A DNA stretch of 45,494 nt from CAMEON01 sp045645165 (GTDB lineage: Bacteria; Bacillota; Clostridia; Oscillospirales; CAG-272). Below, piece after piece: positions 31,679 through 39,964 of this stretch (position 1 is its first letter; every line of letters begins with the position of its first letter). The notes below the pieces were generated by a model. That model did not search any database and was not told the DNA's origin. It saw only the letters and a program-made list of their open reading frames with translations. The DNA lies in assembly GCA_045645165.1 (NCBI GenBank), contig JAZRIF010000001.1:1-45494 (forward strand). The letters are read 5' to 3'. The translations under genes and the position numbers were made by a program.

Positions 31679-33982
31679 TTATGATAAAGCATGCCATAAA
31701 GAACGCCGTTTTCCGGGAGGACAAAATGAAAACCATCGTGAATACCATGGATCATTCGAATTTGTTTCGGGAATGACATATTCGGATTCGGACGGAGGAA
31801 CCAGATCGTTTGGAAGAAGAGGAATACGCTCAGGATCAGTGGGATCATAGGGGGATAGAATAATGGGAGGCTCTTGATGAAGGCTGCAGCTTTGACGAGG
31901 TTCGGTGCCGCGAATAAACCACCCGTACTCCACCGGATGCCCACAGATCGGATCGGTACAATATTCGTTGGGACGCATACCGGACAACGGACAAAATTCC
32001 GATTCCGTAAGTCCCTGCGGAATGTCAAAGGATGTTTTCCCGGCATGGTTTCCATAGTGAGATTCACAGGCCGTTATCAAATTATTCCATATGGTTACGC
32101 AGGGATTCCCCTGAATCCCTCTCATTTCTGTCGGGTAATCATATCCCATCCAGACCCCTACTAACAGTTGTGGCGTATACCCCACAAACCAACGATCACA
32201 GTTGTTCTGCGTTGTTCCCGTTTTTCCCGCAACTTCGACTCCGAGGGTATCGGTAACCGTCATATAACGGGCCGCAGTTCCTTCTTTTGTAACCGTCATC
32301 AAAAGGCGTGTCATGAGAGCTGCATTTTCCGCCGAGAGAACACGGGAAGATTCATCGGCGGGCTTGTTTTCCAAAAGAATGTTCCCTTCCCTATCCAATA
32401 CGCGATGATAGGATACGGGCACCCGATAGATACCATCCATAAACGCAGTATATGCAGCCGTTAATTCACGGACTGTGACGCCTCGGCTCTGTTGACCCAA
32501 AGCCAGTGACGAAACCGTCATATCATGAGAACACTGCCCTTCCGGAGGGATCAAGCTATTGATTCCCAAGGCATCGCGGGCAAAAGAAAACGATTTTTCC
32601 AGCCCTACCCGCTCAAGAATGCGGACAGAAACAGGATTGAGAGAATGAGCCATCGCTTGCCCCACCGTAACGCGCCCTCGATAGATTCCGTCGGCATTCG
32701 CCGGCCATGGTTGTCCGTTGGCTCGGGTAACGGGTTCATCATCGTAGATATCAGCCCAGGTAATCAGACCTTGGGCAAGCGCCGGAGCATAGACGGATAC
32801 GGGTTTCATACAGGAACCGGCGGGACGGTGGGTATCGGTTGCGTAATTTTGCAATCGATTCCCCTGTTTCTTTCCGATTGCCCCCGCCACTGCTAAAATA
32901 TCTCCCGTATGCGGATCCAGCAGGATCGCTGAAGATTGCGGAGTTCCCTTTTCCCCCGACGGGAAGTTGCTCGTTTCTTCATAATATGCGTCAAAAATCT
33001 GCTGCAGTTCTTCATCCATAGCGGTCTCGATCCTCAGACCGCCTTGATACACCAGCATGGTCGCCATGGTATGCGTGTACCCCAAATGCATTTGCAGATC
33101 TCGGATCACATCCGAAACAACCATATCGGCGTACCAGGATGTAACCGATGAGGCACTGGGCTCGGATGCAGATACCGTTAAAAGCGCAGAGGAGATGGCT
33201 TCATCCCGTTCAGTATCCGAAATATACCCTTGTGCTGCCATTTCCCGCAAAATAAGATTTCGACGTGACAAGTTATGATCGGGATGAGTCAACGGATCGT
33301 AGCGGGCAGGATTATTGGTAATCGCGGCAATCGTAGCACATTCGGGCAATGTTAGTTCAGACACGGATTTCGAAAAATACAAGTTTGCCGCCGCCCCTAC
33401 GCCATAGCATCCTTCCGCCAAATTGATAACGTTGAGATATGCCTCCAGAATCTCTTTCTTATCAGCCCGTTTTTCCAGATCCAATGCGCACCGGATTTCC
33501 GTCAGCTTTCGATGAACCGAATGATCGGTATATCCGGTCAGGTTCTTGACAAGCTGTTGCGTAATGGTAGATCCGCCGAAGGATGCATTCCCCGTCAGAT
33601 AATGCATTCCTGCGCATGTTGTACGAAGCACATCAACGCCGTCATGCAGCCAAAATCGCTTGTCCTCGATGGACACAAAAGCGTTGATCAGATCTGAGGG
33701 AATATCATCATAGGGCGTATAAATACGGGGATGCACAGCCGACAAGATGGTACCGGATACCGGATGGAGATCCCCACGTCGCGACGCACGATCCGAAGGA
33801 ACATAAGCATACAGCACCGAGGGCTCGTGAGGAACTGCGATCTCCATCAATGACATATCCATGCGAACGCTTGCATATGGCATCAACCAAACGTAGACAG
33901 CTACGGCTGCAAGGATGCACAAAAGCAAGCAGACGAGCAATCCACCCGTTAGAATCCGTTTCTTCGCGCTTCTTCCCTTCAT
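31679..33982 (-). CDS. Class A penicillin-binding protein (transglycosylase/transpeptidase)
   Basis: The 767-residue bifunctional peptidoglycan synthase has an N-terminal membrane anchor (ILTGGLLVCLLLCILAAVAV). The GT51 domain has EDKRFWLHDGVD (catalytic Glu, about residue 103), GGSTITQQLVKNL and RKLTEIRCALDLEKR. The transpeptidase has SxxK in GSCMKP (about 391), SLN, and KTGTTQ (about 584). A Cys/Pro-rich C-terminal tail follows. I place the start at 33982 with AAAGGAA upstream; a longer ATG at 34078 lacks membrane-protein character before the anchor. It is divergent from the BofC-like sporulation gene, so a spore-envelope role is possible but not shown. Confidence 0.93.
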   Translation of the reverse strand: MKGRSAKKRILTGGLLVCLLLCILAAVAVYVWLMPYASVRMDMSLMEIAVPHEPSVLYAYVPSDRASRRGDLHPVSGTILSAVHPRIYTPYDDIPSDLINAFVSIEDKRFWLHDGVDVLRTTCAGMHYLTGNASFGGSTITQQLVKNLTGYTDHSVHRKLTEIRCALDLEKRADKKEILEAYLNVINLAEGCYGVGAAANLYFSKSVSELTLPECATIAAITNNPARYDPLTHPDHNLSRRNLILREMAAQGYISDTERDEAISSALLTVSASEPSASSVTSWYADMVVSDVIRDLQMHLGYTHTMATMLVYQGGLRIETAMDEELQQIFDAYYEETSNFPSGEKGTPQSSAILLDPHTGDILAVAGAIGKKQGNRLQNYATDTHRPAGSCMKPVSVYAPALAQGLITWADIYDDEPVTRANGQPWPANADGIYRGRVTVGQAMAHSLNPVSVRILERVGLEKSFSFARDALGINSLIPPEGQCSHDMTVSSLALGQQSRGVTVRELTAAYTAFMDGIYRVPVSYHRVLDREGNILLENKPADESSRVLSAENAALMTRLLMTVTKEGTAARYMTVTDTLGVEVAGKTGTTQNNCDRWFVGYTPQLLVGVWMGYDYPTEMRGIQGNPCVTIWNNLITACESHYGNHAGKTSFDIPQGLTESEFCPLSGMRPNEYCTDPICGHPVEYGWFIRGTEPRQSCSLHQEPPIILSPYDPTDPERIPLLPNDLVPPSESEYVIPETNSNDPWYSRWFSFCPPGKRRSLWHALS

Positions 33983-34099
33983 GGCCGACTGTTCCTTTCT
34001 ATTTTTGTTTATCGTTTTGCCAGCTCTCAGGCTCCACTGTCCTGCCTGAAAGATCAACACAAAATTCAGTTTTTTCATCCGTTATTGTGCCTCGCTATC

Positions 34100-34128
34100 G
34101 CATAAATAACCGCGAACGGGACATGATA
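34100..34128 (+). promoter_or_regulatory. Sigma-G-type promoter upstream of the BofC-like gene
   Basis: GCATA (34100-34104), a 17-nt spacer and CATGATA (34122-34128) fit the sigma-G pattern GHATR-N17/18-CATNNTA. No sigma-A -35 is present at the right distance from the overlapping GATAAT. The gene start is 74 nt downstream of the -10. Confidence 0.55.
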
Positions 34129-34202
34129 ATAGAGACACATTCACCAGATTTTTACGCAATAGGGCTCATAGAGCCTGTTTTGAATTGCAGAAAGGAACGC
34201 GT

Positions 34203-34751
34203 ATGAAAAAATTTACGAAGGGACTGTTGTTCGCCGCCATCATCATAGCGATCGGAGGCGTCATCTTATCTGCTCTGTATACACAAACCGTTTCGGACGA
34301 GTTGACGAGATTGCGTCGTGAGAGTCGGAGTGACATCGTTTATCTACGGACGCGCGTGCGCGAATTGGAATCCGAGCTGACCGCCTGCCTCTTGAGCCAA
34401 TGGGATCCTCCTTCCGAAGCAGTTGACGGCGTTGAAGATGTTTCCGACGATACAAGCGAAATAACCCAAGATAGCGAATCACGGACAGAAGAAGTAACGG
34501 TTCCCACCCATCAAGCTCCGGAAACACAAAAGCCTACTGCGGAGCTTCCCAATCAGGAAGGCTGCGATGCCGTATACGTTCTCTCTGAATACCAAGGAGT
34601 AATCGGAGTTTTTGACAATTCCGGTGAACTTTTCAAAACAGTAAACGTATTCGTTATGACACTCCCCGAAACAGAACGAGCAGCCTTGGAAATCGGTATT
34701 CCCGCTTATTCCTACGAGGAACTATGTGCGCTTCTGAAGCAGTACGAATAA
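34203..34751 (+). CDS. BofC C-terminal-domain-like, membrane-anchored protein
   Basis: The 182-residue protein has a signal-anchor helix (residues ~7-28, LLFAAIIIAIGGVILSALY), then a heptad-like coiled stretch (DELTRLRRESRSD...RVRELESEL), an acidic Ser/Thr/Pro linker, and a ~60-residue C-terminal domain. That domain (VYVLSEYQGVIGVF, VMTLPETERAALEIGI, YSYEELCALLKQY) matches the pattern of the BofC C-terminal domain found in spore formers. B. subtilis BofC is a forespore regulator of the SpoIVB/sigma-K checkpoint, but similar domains also occur in uncharacterised proteins. The start follows AAAGGAA. A sigma-G-type promoter lies upstream, which supports a sporulation role. Confidence 0.6.
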   Translation: MKKFTKGLLFAAIIIAIGGVILSALYTQTVSDELTRLRRESRSDIVYLRTRVRELESELTACLLSQWDPPSEAVDGVEDVSDDTSEITQDSESRTEEVTVPTHQAPETQKPTAELPNQEGCDAVYVLSEYQGVIGVFDNSGELFKTVNVFVMTLPETERAALEIGIPAYSYEELCALLKQYE

Positions 34752-34759
34752 TGACCTAA

Positions 34760-34795
34760 AAAAAGGTGTCATCCTCTTCAGGATGACACCTTTTT
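34760..34795. terminator. Strong bidirectional terminator
   Basis: A 16-bp stem whose core is GGTGTCATCCT/AGGATGACACC, with a 4-nt loop, has T-runs on both strands. It ends the BofC-like gene (plus) and the convergent zinc-ribbon gene (minus). Confidence 0.9.
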
Positions 34796-34883
34796 GGGCC
34801 GTATTATGTCCAAAAACCAGAATGCGGACGACGCAGAGAGAAGTTCGTACAGTCGATTGAATCCCGCTTTCAGAATGGGAACA

Positions 34884-35204
34884 TCAACGGTCTCTTCTTC
34901 TTGCCTCGAAGCAGGCGCTGCAGTACACAGGTCTGTCGGTGCTGGGCTGGAACGTCAGCTTTGCAATGCCGCCGCAATCGGTGCAGGTGGCCTCAAAATA
35001 CTGACGCTCGGGCTTACCGGCGTTCTTCTTGGCATCGCGGCAAGCCTTGCAGGTCTTGGGCTTGTTCTGGAAGCCCTTTTCGGCATAGAATGCCTGCTCG
35101 CCGGCCGTGAACACGAACTCATTGCCGCATTCCTTGCAGACAAGGGTCTCGTCCTCGTAAACGGGAGTCTCCACGTTCGCGTCCATGATCTCATCTTCGT
35201 ACAT
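34884..35204 (-). CDS. Small zinc-ribbon protein (zf-trcl-like)
   Basis: The 106-residue soluble protein has four CxxC pairs: LVCKECGNEFVFTAGEQAFY, KTCKACRDAK, ATCTDCGG and PVYCSACF. The pattern (D-x-x-L-x-C-x-x-C-G-x-x-F-x-F-x-x-G-E-Q-x-F-Y) is that of the 'probable zinc-ribbon' family common in Clostridia. Two tandem zinc sites are expected. Its function is unknown; RNA, ribosome or protein binding is possible. It is downstream of the SigH-like gene with a 117-bp leader containing a small hairpin. The SD is GAGGT. Confidence 0.85.
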   Translation of the reverse strand: MYEDEIMDANVETPVYEDETLVCKECGNEFVFTAGEQAFYAEKGFQNKPKTCKACRDAKKNAGKPERQYFEATCTDCGGIAKLTFQPSTDRPVYCSACFEARRRDR

Positions 35205-35262
35205 TGGTTTTTACCTCGCTTAAAATGGTTTTTCGCCCCGCGACGGACTTACACCGCCATCT

Positions 35263-35279
35263 CGAAGTTGGTTACTTCG
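35263..35279 (-). other. Leader hairpin before the zinc-ribbon gene
   Basis: A CGAAGT/ACTTCG stem with a 5-nt loop lies in the 117-bp gap between the SigH-like gene and the zinc-ribbon gene. A 15-codon ORF (minus, starting MVQKEREV and ending in TAA) overlaps it but has no convincing SD. Confidence 0.3.
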
Positions 35280-35321
35280 CGTTCTTTTTGTACCATCGGG
35301 ACATAGGTCTACTGATCCGCA

Positions 35322-35933
35322 TCAGTCCTCGGGCGGGGTGAGCCGCTCACGGAGCTTACGACGGATACGGTAGATGGCATTGTGGACAGAACGCTCGTCA
35401 CGGCCAAGGTCACGGGCAATATCCGCAACGGGCACACCCGTTACGTACTGCCACCATACGCGGTTCTCCAGTTCCGAAAGATGACCGCGGACGGTGTGGC
35501 ACAGCTGGCGAAAGCGCTCGTCCTCCACCAAATCGGCGCCCGGGTCATACCCTTCCGCTACCTCCTCTTCAGCCAAAGAAACGGGGGTCACGCGACGGCG
35601 GGCATGGATATGCCGCCATTCGGAGATCAGGCCGTTCCGCAAGCAGATCTTGGCGTACAGACCAAAATCCACCGCGTCCTGTTCGGTGTCAAAGGAGGTG
35701 ATGGCCCCCAAGAATACCCGTTCGGCTTCTTCCCGCATATCTGCTTTTTCCTGCAAGGTCATTTCGGATGCTCCGAAACGAGCCACAGAGGCTTCCAGCA
35801 GAGGACGGTATTTAGCGCAAAGCGCAAGGTAAGCCTCCCGACTGCCGGCCTGCGCCTGCAAAAGCAATTCGCGCAAAGCGGAATCGGGGGTATGGGTCAT
35901 ATCCTGTTCAGAGTTTGGATGAAGCTCTTTCAT
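35322..35933 (-). CDS. Divergent SigH-like sigma-70 family factor
   Basis: The 203-residue protein has a sigma region 2 (YLALCAKYRPLLEASVARF ... FGLYAKICLRNGLISEWRHI) and a region 4 with a helix-turn-helix (VPVADIARDLGRDERSVHNA) followed by IYRIRRKLRERL. These align with SigH (CITRQIITAIKTATRQKHIP and LSDLERKVLxLYLDGRSYQEI ... KSIDNALQRVKRKL). The core-binding segment that usually reads DxxQEGMIGLYKAI is altered to DMREEAERVFLGAI. It may be the lineage's SigH or an accessory factor. I chose ATG 35933 because AAAAGG is 8 nt upstream; an ATG at 35951 has no SD. A sigma-A consensus promoter lies upstream. Confidence 0.75.
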   Translation of the reverse strand: MKELHPNSEQDMTHTPDSALRELLLQAQAGSREAYLALCAKYRPLLEASVARFGASEMTLQEKADMREEAERVFLGAITSFDTEQDAVDFGLYAKICLRNGLISEWRHIHARRRVTPVSLAEEEVAEGYDPGADLVEDERFRQLCHTVRGHLSELENRVWWQYVTGVPVADIARDLGRDERSVHNAIYRIRRKLRERLTPPED

Positions 35934-36012
35934 GCCGCGTACCTTTTCCATTCAGACAATTCAGTTACCAAAGGTTTCCCTTCTTACCGAATTTTTCTGT
36001 CCTATCAATAAT

Positions 36013-36040
36013 ATTATATCATGAATCTGCATAATGTCAA
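36013..36040 (-). promoter_or_regulatory. Consensus sigma-A promoter of the SigH-like gene
   Basis: TTGACA (36040-36035), a 16-nt spacer and TGATATAAT (TATAAT at 36018-36013) on the minus strand match consensus and carry the extended -10 TGn. It is 80 nt upstream of the chosen start. Confidence 0.85.
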
Positions 36041-36087
36041 GTGTATTTTTTTGACATTTTTTGTAAAACAATGCCATTTTTAACAAA

Positions 36088-36131
36088 AGGCGGCTTCGAT
36101 TGTGTACAGTTTACACATTCGAAGGCCGCCT
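36088..36131 (-). terminator. Terminator downstream of ecfT
   Basis: The stem of 7+5+6 bp (AGGCGGC, TTCGA and TGTGTA arms with one bulge and one mismatch) and a 5-nt loop is followed on the minus strand by TTTTGTT. It lies 157 nt past the ecfT stop, leaving a long AT-rich 3' trailer. Confidence 0.65.
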
Positions 36132-36288
36132 AATTGTTTGTTTTGACGGAAAACTCTATGTCCTTTTGGCAAAATGACTTAAAAACCAGTTAAAACTTTG
36201 TGAATATTTTTTGACTATTTTCGAACAAAAACAGGTAGTCGTCCACAAAATTCGGCTAAAAAAGTAATATTTTCAAGGGATTTTCCGT

Positions 36289-37131
36289 TTACATGGTATA
36301 GAGCCAACCGAAACGGGCGCCGCAAATATTGATCGTTACGATAGCAGCCACGAATAAGACCATACCGATCAACGTAAGCACATCACGGGCGTGGTATTTC
36401 AGAACACGAAGTTTGGTGCGTCCTTCCCCACCGTGGTAGCAACGGCATTCCATAGCGGTAGCCAACTCATCTGCGCGGCGAAAGACCGATGCAAATAACG
36501 GTACGATGATGGGAATAAGGGCTTTTGCTCTTTGCGCGAGAGAGCCTTGCGTAAAATCCGCACCACGCGCCTTTTGCGCGGCCATGATCTTCTCGGTCTC
36601 CTCCATGATGGTGGGGATGAAACGCAGGGCGATGGTCATCATCATGGCAAAGGCGTGAACAGGGACTTTGATTTTGGCCAGAGGGCGAAGCAGGCTTTCA
36701 ATGGCATCGGTGAGGGCAATGGGCGTAGTCGTATAGGTGAGGAACAGGCTGGTTCCGATCACCATAGCCAGAATTCGCACCAAAATAAAAGCAGCATGGT
36801 AGAGACCTTTCGCATAGACGGTTATGAATCCGAAATCCAGCAAAGGTACTGCTCCTTCGGTTGTGTCCACGACCCAGAAAATATTGAGTACGGCAGTAAA
36901 GGCCATGATAAAGATCAAAGCACGTATGGAGCGCAAAACCACCTTCACGGGAATGCGGGAGATCAGAATCAAGGAAAAACCCGACAAAAGCAGAAGAACG
37001 AAGGAAAAGGTATTGGTGCACAGGAACGATGCCACGATGTAAACTACAGCGGCAACAACTTTCGTGCGGGGATCCAATCGATGAAGCACCGAACCTGCAG
37101 GATAATACTGACCAAAGGCAAAGCTTTTCAT
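36289..37131 (-). CDS. ecfT: ECF transporter transmembrane subunit EcfT
   Basis: The 280-residue membrane coupling subunit of energy-coupling-factor importers has about five helices, HRLDPRTKVVAAVVYIV at the N-terminus, and the two coupling motifs ending in A-R-G (QKARGADFTQG) and the ATAMECRCYHGGEGRT segment. It joins EcfA1/EcfA2 to interchangeable vitamin-specific S components. No S component is adjacent, which indicates a group II (shared) module. Its start overlaps the ecfA2 stop by 4 bp (ATGA). Confidence 0.96.
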   Translation of the reverse strand: MKSFAFGQYYPAGSVLHRLDPRTKVVAAVVYIVASFLCTNTFSFVLLLLSGFSLILISRIPVKVVLRSIRALIFIMAFTAVLNIFWVVDTTEGAVPLLDFGFITVYAKGLYHAAFILVRILAMVIGTSLFLTYTTTPIALTDAIESLLRPLAKIKVPVHAFAMMMTIALRFIPTIMEETEKIMAAQKARGADFTQGSLAQRAKALIPIIVPLFASVFRRADELATAMECRCYHGGEGRTKLRVLKYHARDVLTLIGMVLFVAAIVTINICGARFGWLYTM

Positions 37132-38105
37132 GCGCGTCCCCTCCCTTCCCCGGCATTCTTAACCGAACGGAATATTTCCATCAACGCGTCTTCCGCTGCC
37201 TCCGTTGTGTACAGACCGGGGGGCATAGGCATACCGCCCTCTCGCAGGAGCAAGCAGAGCTTGGTGATCTGGGGAATATCCAATCCAACGGCCTCCAACT
37301 CATCGGCACGGGAAAAAATATGATCGCGATCACCGGCCATGAGAACCTTGGAATGGGCCATAACTACCACGTCATCGCAATACTGAGCCATGTCCTCCAT
37401 GCTGTGGCTGACAATAATCACGGTACAGCCGGTACGACGATTATACTCCCGGATCCCCTGAAAAATGACGTGACGACCCTGAGGATCCAGTCCTGCGGCG
37501 GGTTCGTCCAGCACCAGCACCTCGGGGCGCATGGCCATGATTCCGGCAATGGCAACACGGCGTTTCTGACCGCCCGAAAGGTCGAAGGGGGATTTATCCA
37601 TTAAAGCAGGATCTACTCCTGCAAAGGCGGCGGATTCAGCGACCCGCTCGCGGATTTCCTCCTCCGGAAGATTCATGTTTTTGGGACCAAAGGCGATATC
37701 GGCAGCTACGGTCTCCTCAAAAAGCTGGTATTCGGGGTACTGCATGACCATACCCACACGAAAGCGCACCTTCCCAATCTCCTTGGGACGGGCCCAGATA
37801 TCCTCGCCGTCCAGAAGCACGCGGCCGGATTCGGCACGAGACAAACCATTGAGCAACTGAACCAGGGTAGACTTACCCGAACCCGTGTGACCGATGATAC
37901 CCGTCAGCTTCCCTGCATGGATGTCTAAAGATACCCCATCCAAAGCGCGAACCTCGAAGGGAGAGTTCTTACCGTAGATATAGGTGATATTCTCCAATCG
38001 GATCTTGGGATTTTCGGTTTGATTCATGATGGGGGCGAAGGTCACCGCCCCCGTATCCGTCCCGACCGCTTGAGGGTTCGGGCGGGTCTTGTTCTTTTTT
38101 TTCAT
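37128..38105 (-). CDS. ecfA2: ECF transporter ATPase EcfA2
   Basis: The 325-residue ABC ATPase has Walker A GHTGSGKST, a Q-loop (QYPEYQLFEETV, typical of EcfA), signature LSGGQKRRVAIAG, Walker B VLVLDEPAAGLDP and the switch His in VSHSMEDMA. It pairs with EcfA1 on EcfT. The start is uncertain: ATG 38105 has a GAGGAG SD and gives a 26-residue Lys/Pro/Thr-rich extension. ATG 38027 matches usual EcfA2 N-termini but has no SD and lies just after two GC-rich hairpins (38031-38082). I prefer 38105. It is co-directional with ecfA1 (50-bp gap) and ecfT (overlap). Confidence 0.93.
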   Translation of the reverse strand: MKKKNKTRPNPQAVGTDTGAVTFAPIMNQTENPKIRLENITYIYGKNSPFEVRALDGVSLDIHAGKLTGIIGHTGSGKSTLVQLLNGLSRAESGRVLLDGEDIWARPKEIGKVRFRVGMVMQYPEYQLFEETVAADIAFGPKNMNLPEEEIRERVAESAAFAGVDPALMDKSPFDLSGGQKRRVAIAGIMAMRPEVLVLDEPAAGLDPQGRHVIFQGIREYNRRTGCTVIIVSHSMEDMAQYCDDVVVMAHSKVLMAGDRDHIFSRADELEAVGLDIPQITKLCLLLREGGMPMPPGLYTTEAAEDALMEIFRSVKNAGEGRGRA

Positions 38106-38155
38106 ACAAATTGGCTCCTCACCTTGATACAGGTTGATAGCTGATATTGCGGATT

Positions 38156-39031
38156 TCAGAGCTTTTTCCACGCGTTGAGTATGGCCTCGGCACATTGCTC
38201 AGGGGTATTGATCTCACCGTGTACGGGAATACTCTGTGTAATCAGATATTGGGATACGGCAGTACATTGGGGAAGATCAAGTCCTGCCTTGCGTAGGGTA
38301 TCGCTGTGGGTAAAGACCTCGCCCGGTGTACCGTCCAGCATGAGTCTACCGTCAGACAGAACGATCACACGATCGGCGCGGGCGGCCTCATCCATATAGT
38401 GGGTAATGGAAATCACGGTAATTCCCTGCTCACGGTTGAGCTTTTCGATGGTCTCTATGACCTCGCGGCGTCCCACGGGATCCAGCATGGCGGTGGATTC
38501 GTCGAAGATCATGCAACGAGGCATCATGGCAATAATACCTGCGATGGCCACTCGCTGCTTCTGTCCGCCCGACAGGCGGTGGGGCTCGTGGCGGGAGTAG
38601 GCAGACATACCGACGGTAGCCAAGGCGTTATCGACTCGCGCGCGGAGCTCAGACTGGGGCACACCCAGGTTTTCGGGGCCGAAGGCCACGTCCTCCTCGA
38701 CTACGGTCGCAACAAGCTGGTTATCGGGATTCTGGAAGACCATACCCACGTTTTTGCGGAGGGTCAGCACATCCTCGTCGGTAATATCGGGAGACATAAC
38801 GTCCAAACCGTCCACGAGGATCTTGCCCTCGGCGAAGGTGTAGTCGTCGATGACCATGTTCAGAAGCTTGGCAAAGGTGGATTTACCCGAGCCGTTGTGG
38901 CCGAGGATGACCACGTACTCCCCTTCTCGGATGTCCAGAGAAATGTCCTTCAGGACGGGGATGGGCTTTTCATCCTCGCCTACGTAGGCGTAAGAGAGGT
39001 TTTCGATATGGATAAAAGGATTGTTGTCCAT
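38156..39031 (-). CDS. ecfA1: ECF transporter ATPase EcfA1
   Basis: The 291-residue ABC ATPase has Walker A GHNGSGKST, Q-loop FQNPDNQLVATVVEEDVAFG, signature LSGGQKQRVAIAG, Walker B CMIFDESTAMLDP and the switch His in SITHYMDEA. It forms the heterodimer with EcfA2 that powers vitamin uptake. The SD AGGAG can pair with an upstream CTCCT across a UGAA tetraloop (39039-39052), a small hairpin that might modestly reduce initiation. It lies downstream of the SAM methyltransferase gene by 33 bp. Confidence 0.96.
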   Translation of the reverse strand: MDNNPFIHIENLSYAYVGEDEKPIPVLKDISLDIREGEYVVILGHNGSGKSTFAKLLNMVIDDYTFAEGKILVDGLDVMSPDITDEDVLTLRKNVGMVFQNPDNQLVATVVEEDVAFGPENLGVPQSELRARVDNALATVGMSAYSRHEPHRLSGGQKQRVAIAGIIAMMPRCMIFDESTAMLDPVGRREVIETIEKLNREQGITVISITHYMDEAARADRVIVLSDGRLMLDGTPGEVFTHSDTLRKAGLDLPQCTAVSQYLITQSIPVHGEINTPEQCAEAILNAWKKL

Positions 39032-39064
39032 GTGATGACTCCTTTCAAGGAGATTGGAGGCAGA

Positions 39065-39946
39065 TCAGTCTCTCTGCCAACGGGCGCTGGCGCCGCAAGG
39101 AAGTACCGAGCCCGTTGCGGAAACCCTCAGACCCAACTCGCCTGCCTCGGTACGACCGCCGTGGGGCTTCTTGACCTTGAGATCCAGGAGGTAGGTCATG
39201 GTGAGGGGGGAGAGTCCCGTGGTGTAGGAATTGATGAGGAAGAACAGGGCGTCGTCGGCCACGAGCTTCGCGGCCAGCTCCACCAGCTCGCCCACGCAAT
39301 CCTCCAGCTTCCAGACCTCACCGCCGGGGCCGCGACCGTAGGAGGGAGGATCCATGATGATACCGTCGTATTTGTTTCCGCGGCGGATCTCACGCTCTAC
39401 GAATTTTTTGCAATCATCCACAATGTAGCGGATGGGAGCTTCACTGAGACCGCAGAGCTGAGCGTTTTCCTTGGCCTGAGCCACGATGCCCTTAGCAGCG
39501 TCCACGTGAACCACGGCGGCACCTGCCTTAGCGGCGGCCATGGTTGCGCCTCCGGTGTAGGCGAAGAGGTTCAGCACCTTGATCTGTCGGTTGGGATCCT
39601 CTGCCTTAGCCTTACGGATAAGACCGGAGAACCAGTCCCAGTTGGCGGCCTGCTCGGGGAACAGACCCGTGTGCTTAAAGCCCATAGGACGGAGGACAAA
39701 TTTCAGGTCATCTCCATACCCGATCTGCCACTGGGCGGGGAGGTCGTTCTTGACCCAGGCACCGCCACCTGTATGGGAACGGCGATAGATGCCGTCGGCC
39801 TTCTTCCACAGGGGGGAGGTGGCACAATCCTTCCAGATGATCTGGGGATCGGGACGGATGAGGATGTATTTGCCCCACCGCTCCAATCTCTCACCGTCGG
39901 CGGTGTCAATGAGTTCGTAATCTTTCCAGTTATCAGCACACCACAT
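39065..39946 (-). CDS. Class I SAM-dependent (RlmI/RlmK-like) RNA methyltransferase
   Basis: The 293-residue protein has a Rossmann methyltransferase domain: VLNLFAYTGGATMAAAKAGA (SAM motif I, about 123-142), VDAAKG, YIVDDCKKF and the catalytic-region DPPSYGRG. The pattern matches the RlmI/RlmK group that makes m5C or m7G in 23S rRNA, but the N-terminal PUA domain of RlmI is absent. RNA substrate specificity cannot be read. It is 18 bp downstream of ruvC, so probably in the same transcript. Confidence 0.85.
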   Translation of the reverse strand: MWCADNWKDYELIDTADGERLERWGKYILIRPDPQIIWKDCATSPLWKKADGIYRRSHTGGGAWVKNDLPAQWQIGYGDDLKFVLRPMGFKHTGLFPEQAANWDWFSGLIRKAKAEDPNRQIKVLNLFAYTGGATMAAAKAGAAVVHVDAAKGIVAQAKENAQLCGLSEAPIRYIVDDCKKFVEREIRRGNKYDGIIMDPPSYGRGPGGEVWKLEDCVGELVELAAKLVADDALFFLINSYTTGLSPLTMTYLLDLKVKKPHGGRTEAGELGLRVSATGSVLPCGASARWQRD

Positions 39947-39964
39947 TGATGTATTCTCCTTACT

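Larger units (their letters stand above)
35934..36288. other. 355-bp intergenic region between ecfT end and the SigH-like start
   Basis: It contains, from high to low coordinate, the AT-rich 3' trailer of ecfT, a hairpin terminator (36088-36131), a sigma-A promoter (36013-36040) and the SigH-like 5' leader. I see no small gene or tRNA in it. Confidence 0.6.

Noticed and set aside
38306..39949. 547-codon plus-strand ORF across ecfA1 and the methyltransferase gene
   Set aside because: It spans two well-supported opposite-strand genes and lacks any domain.
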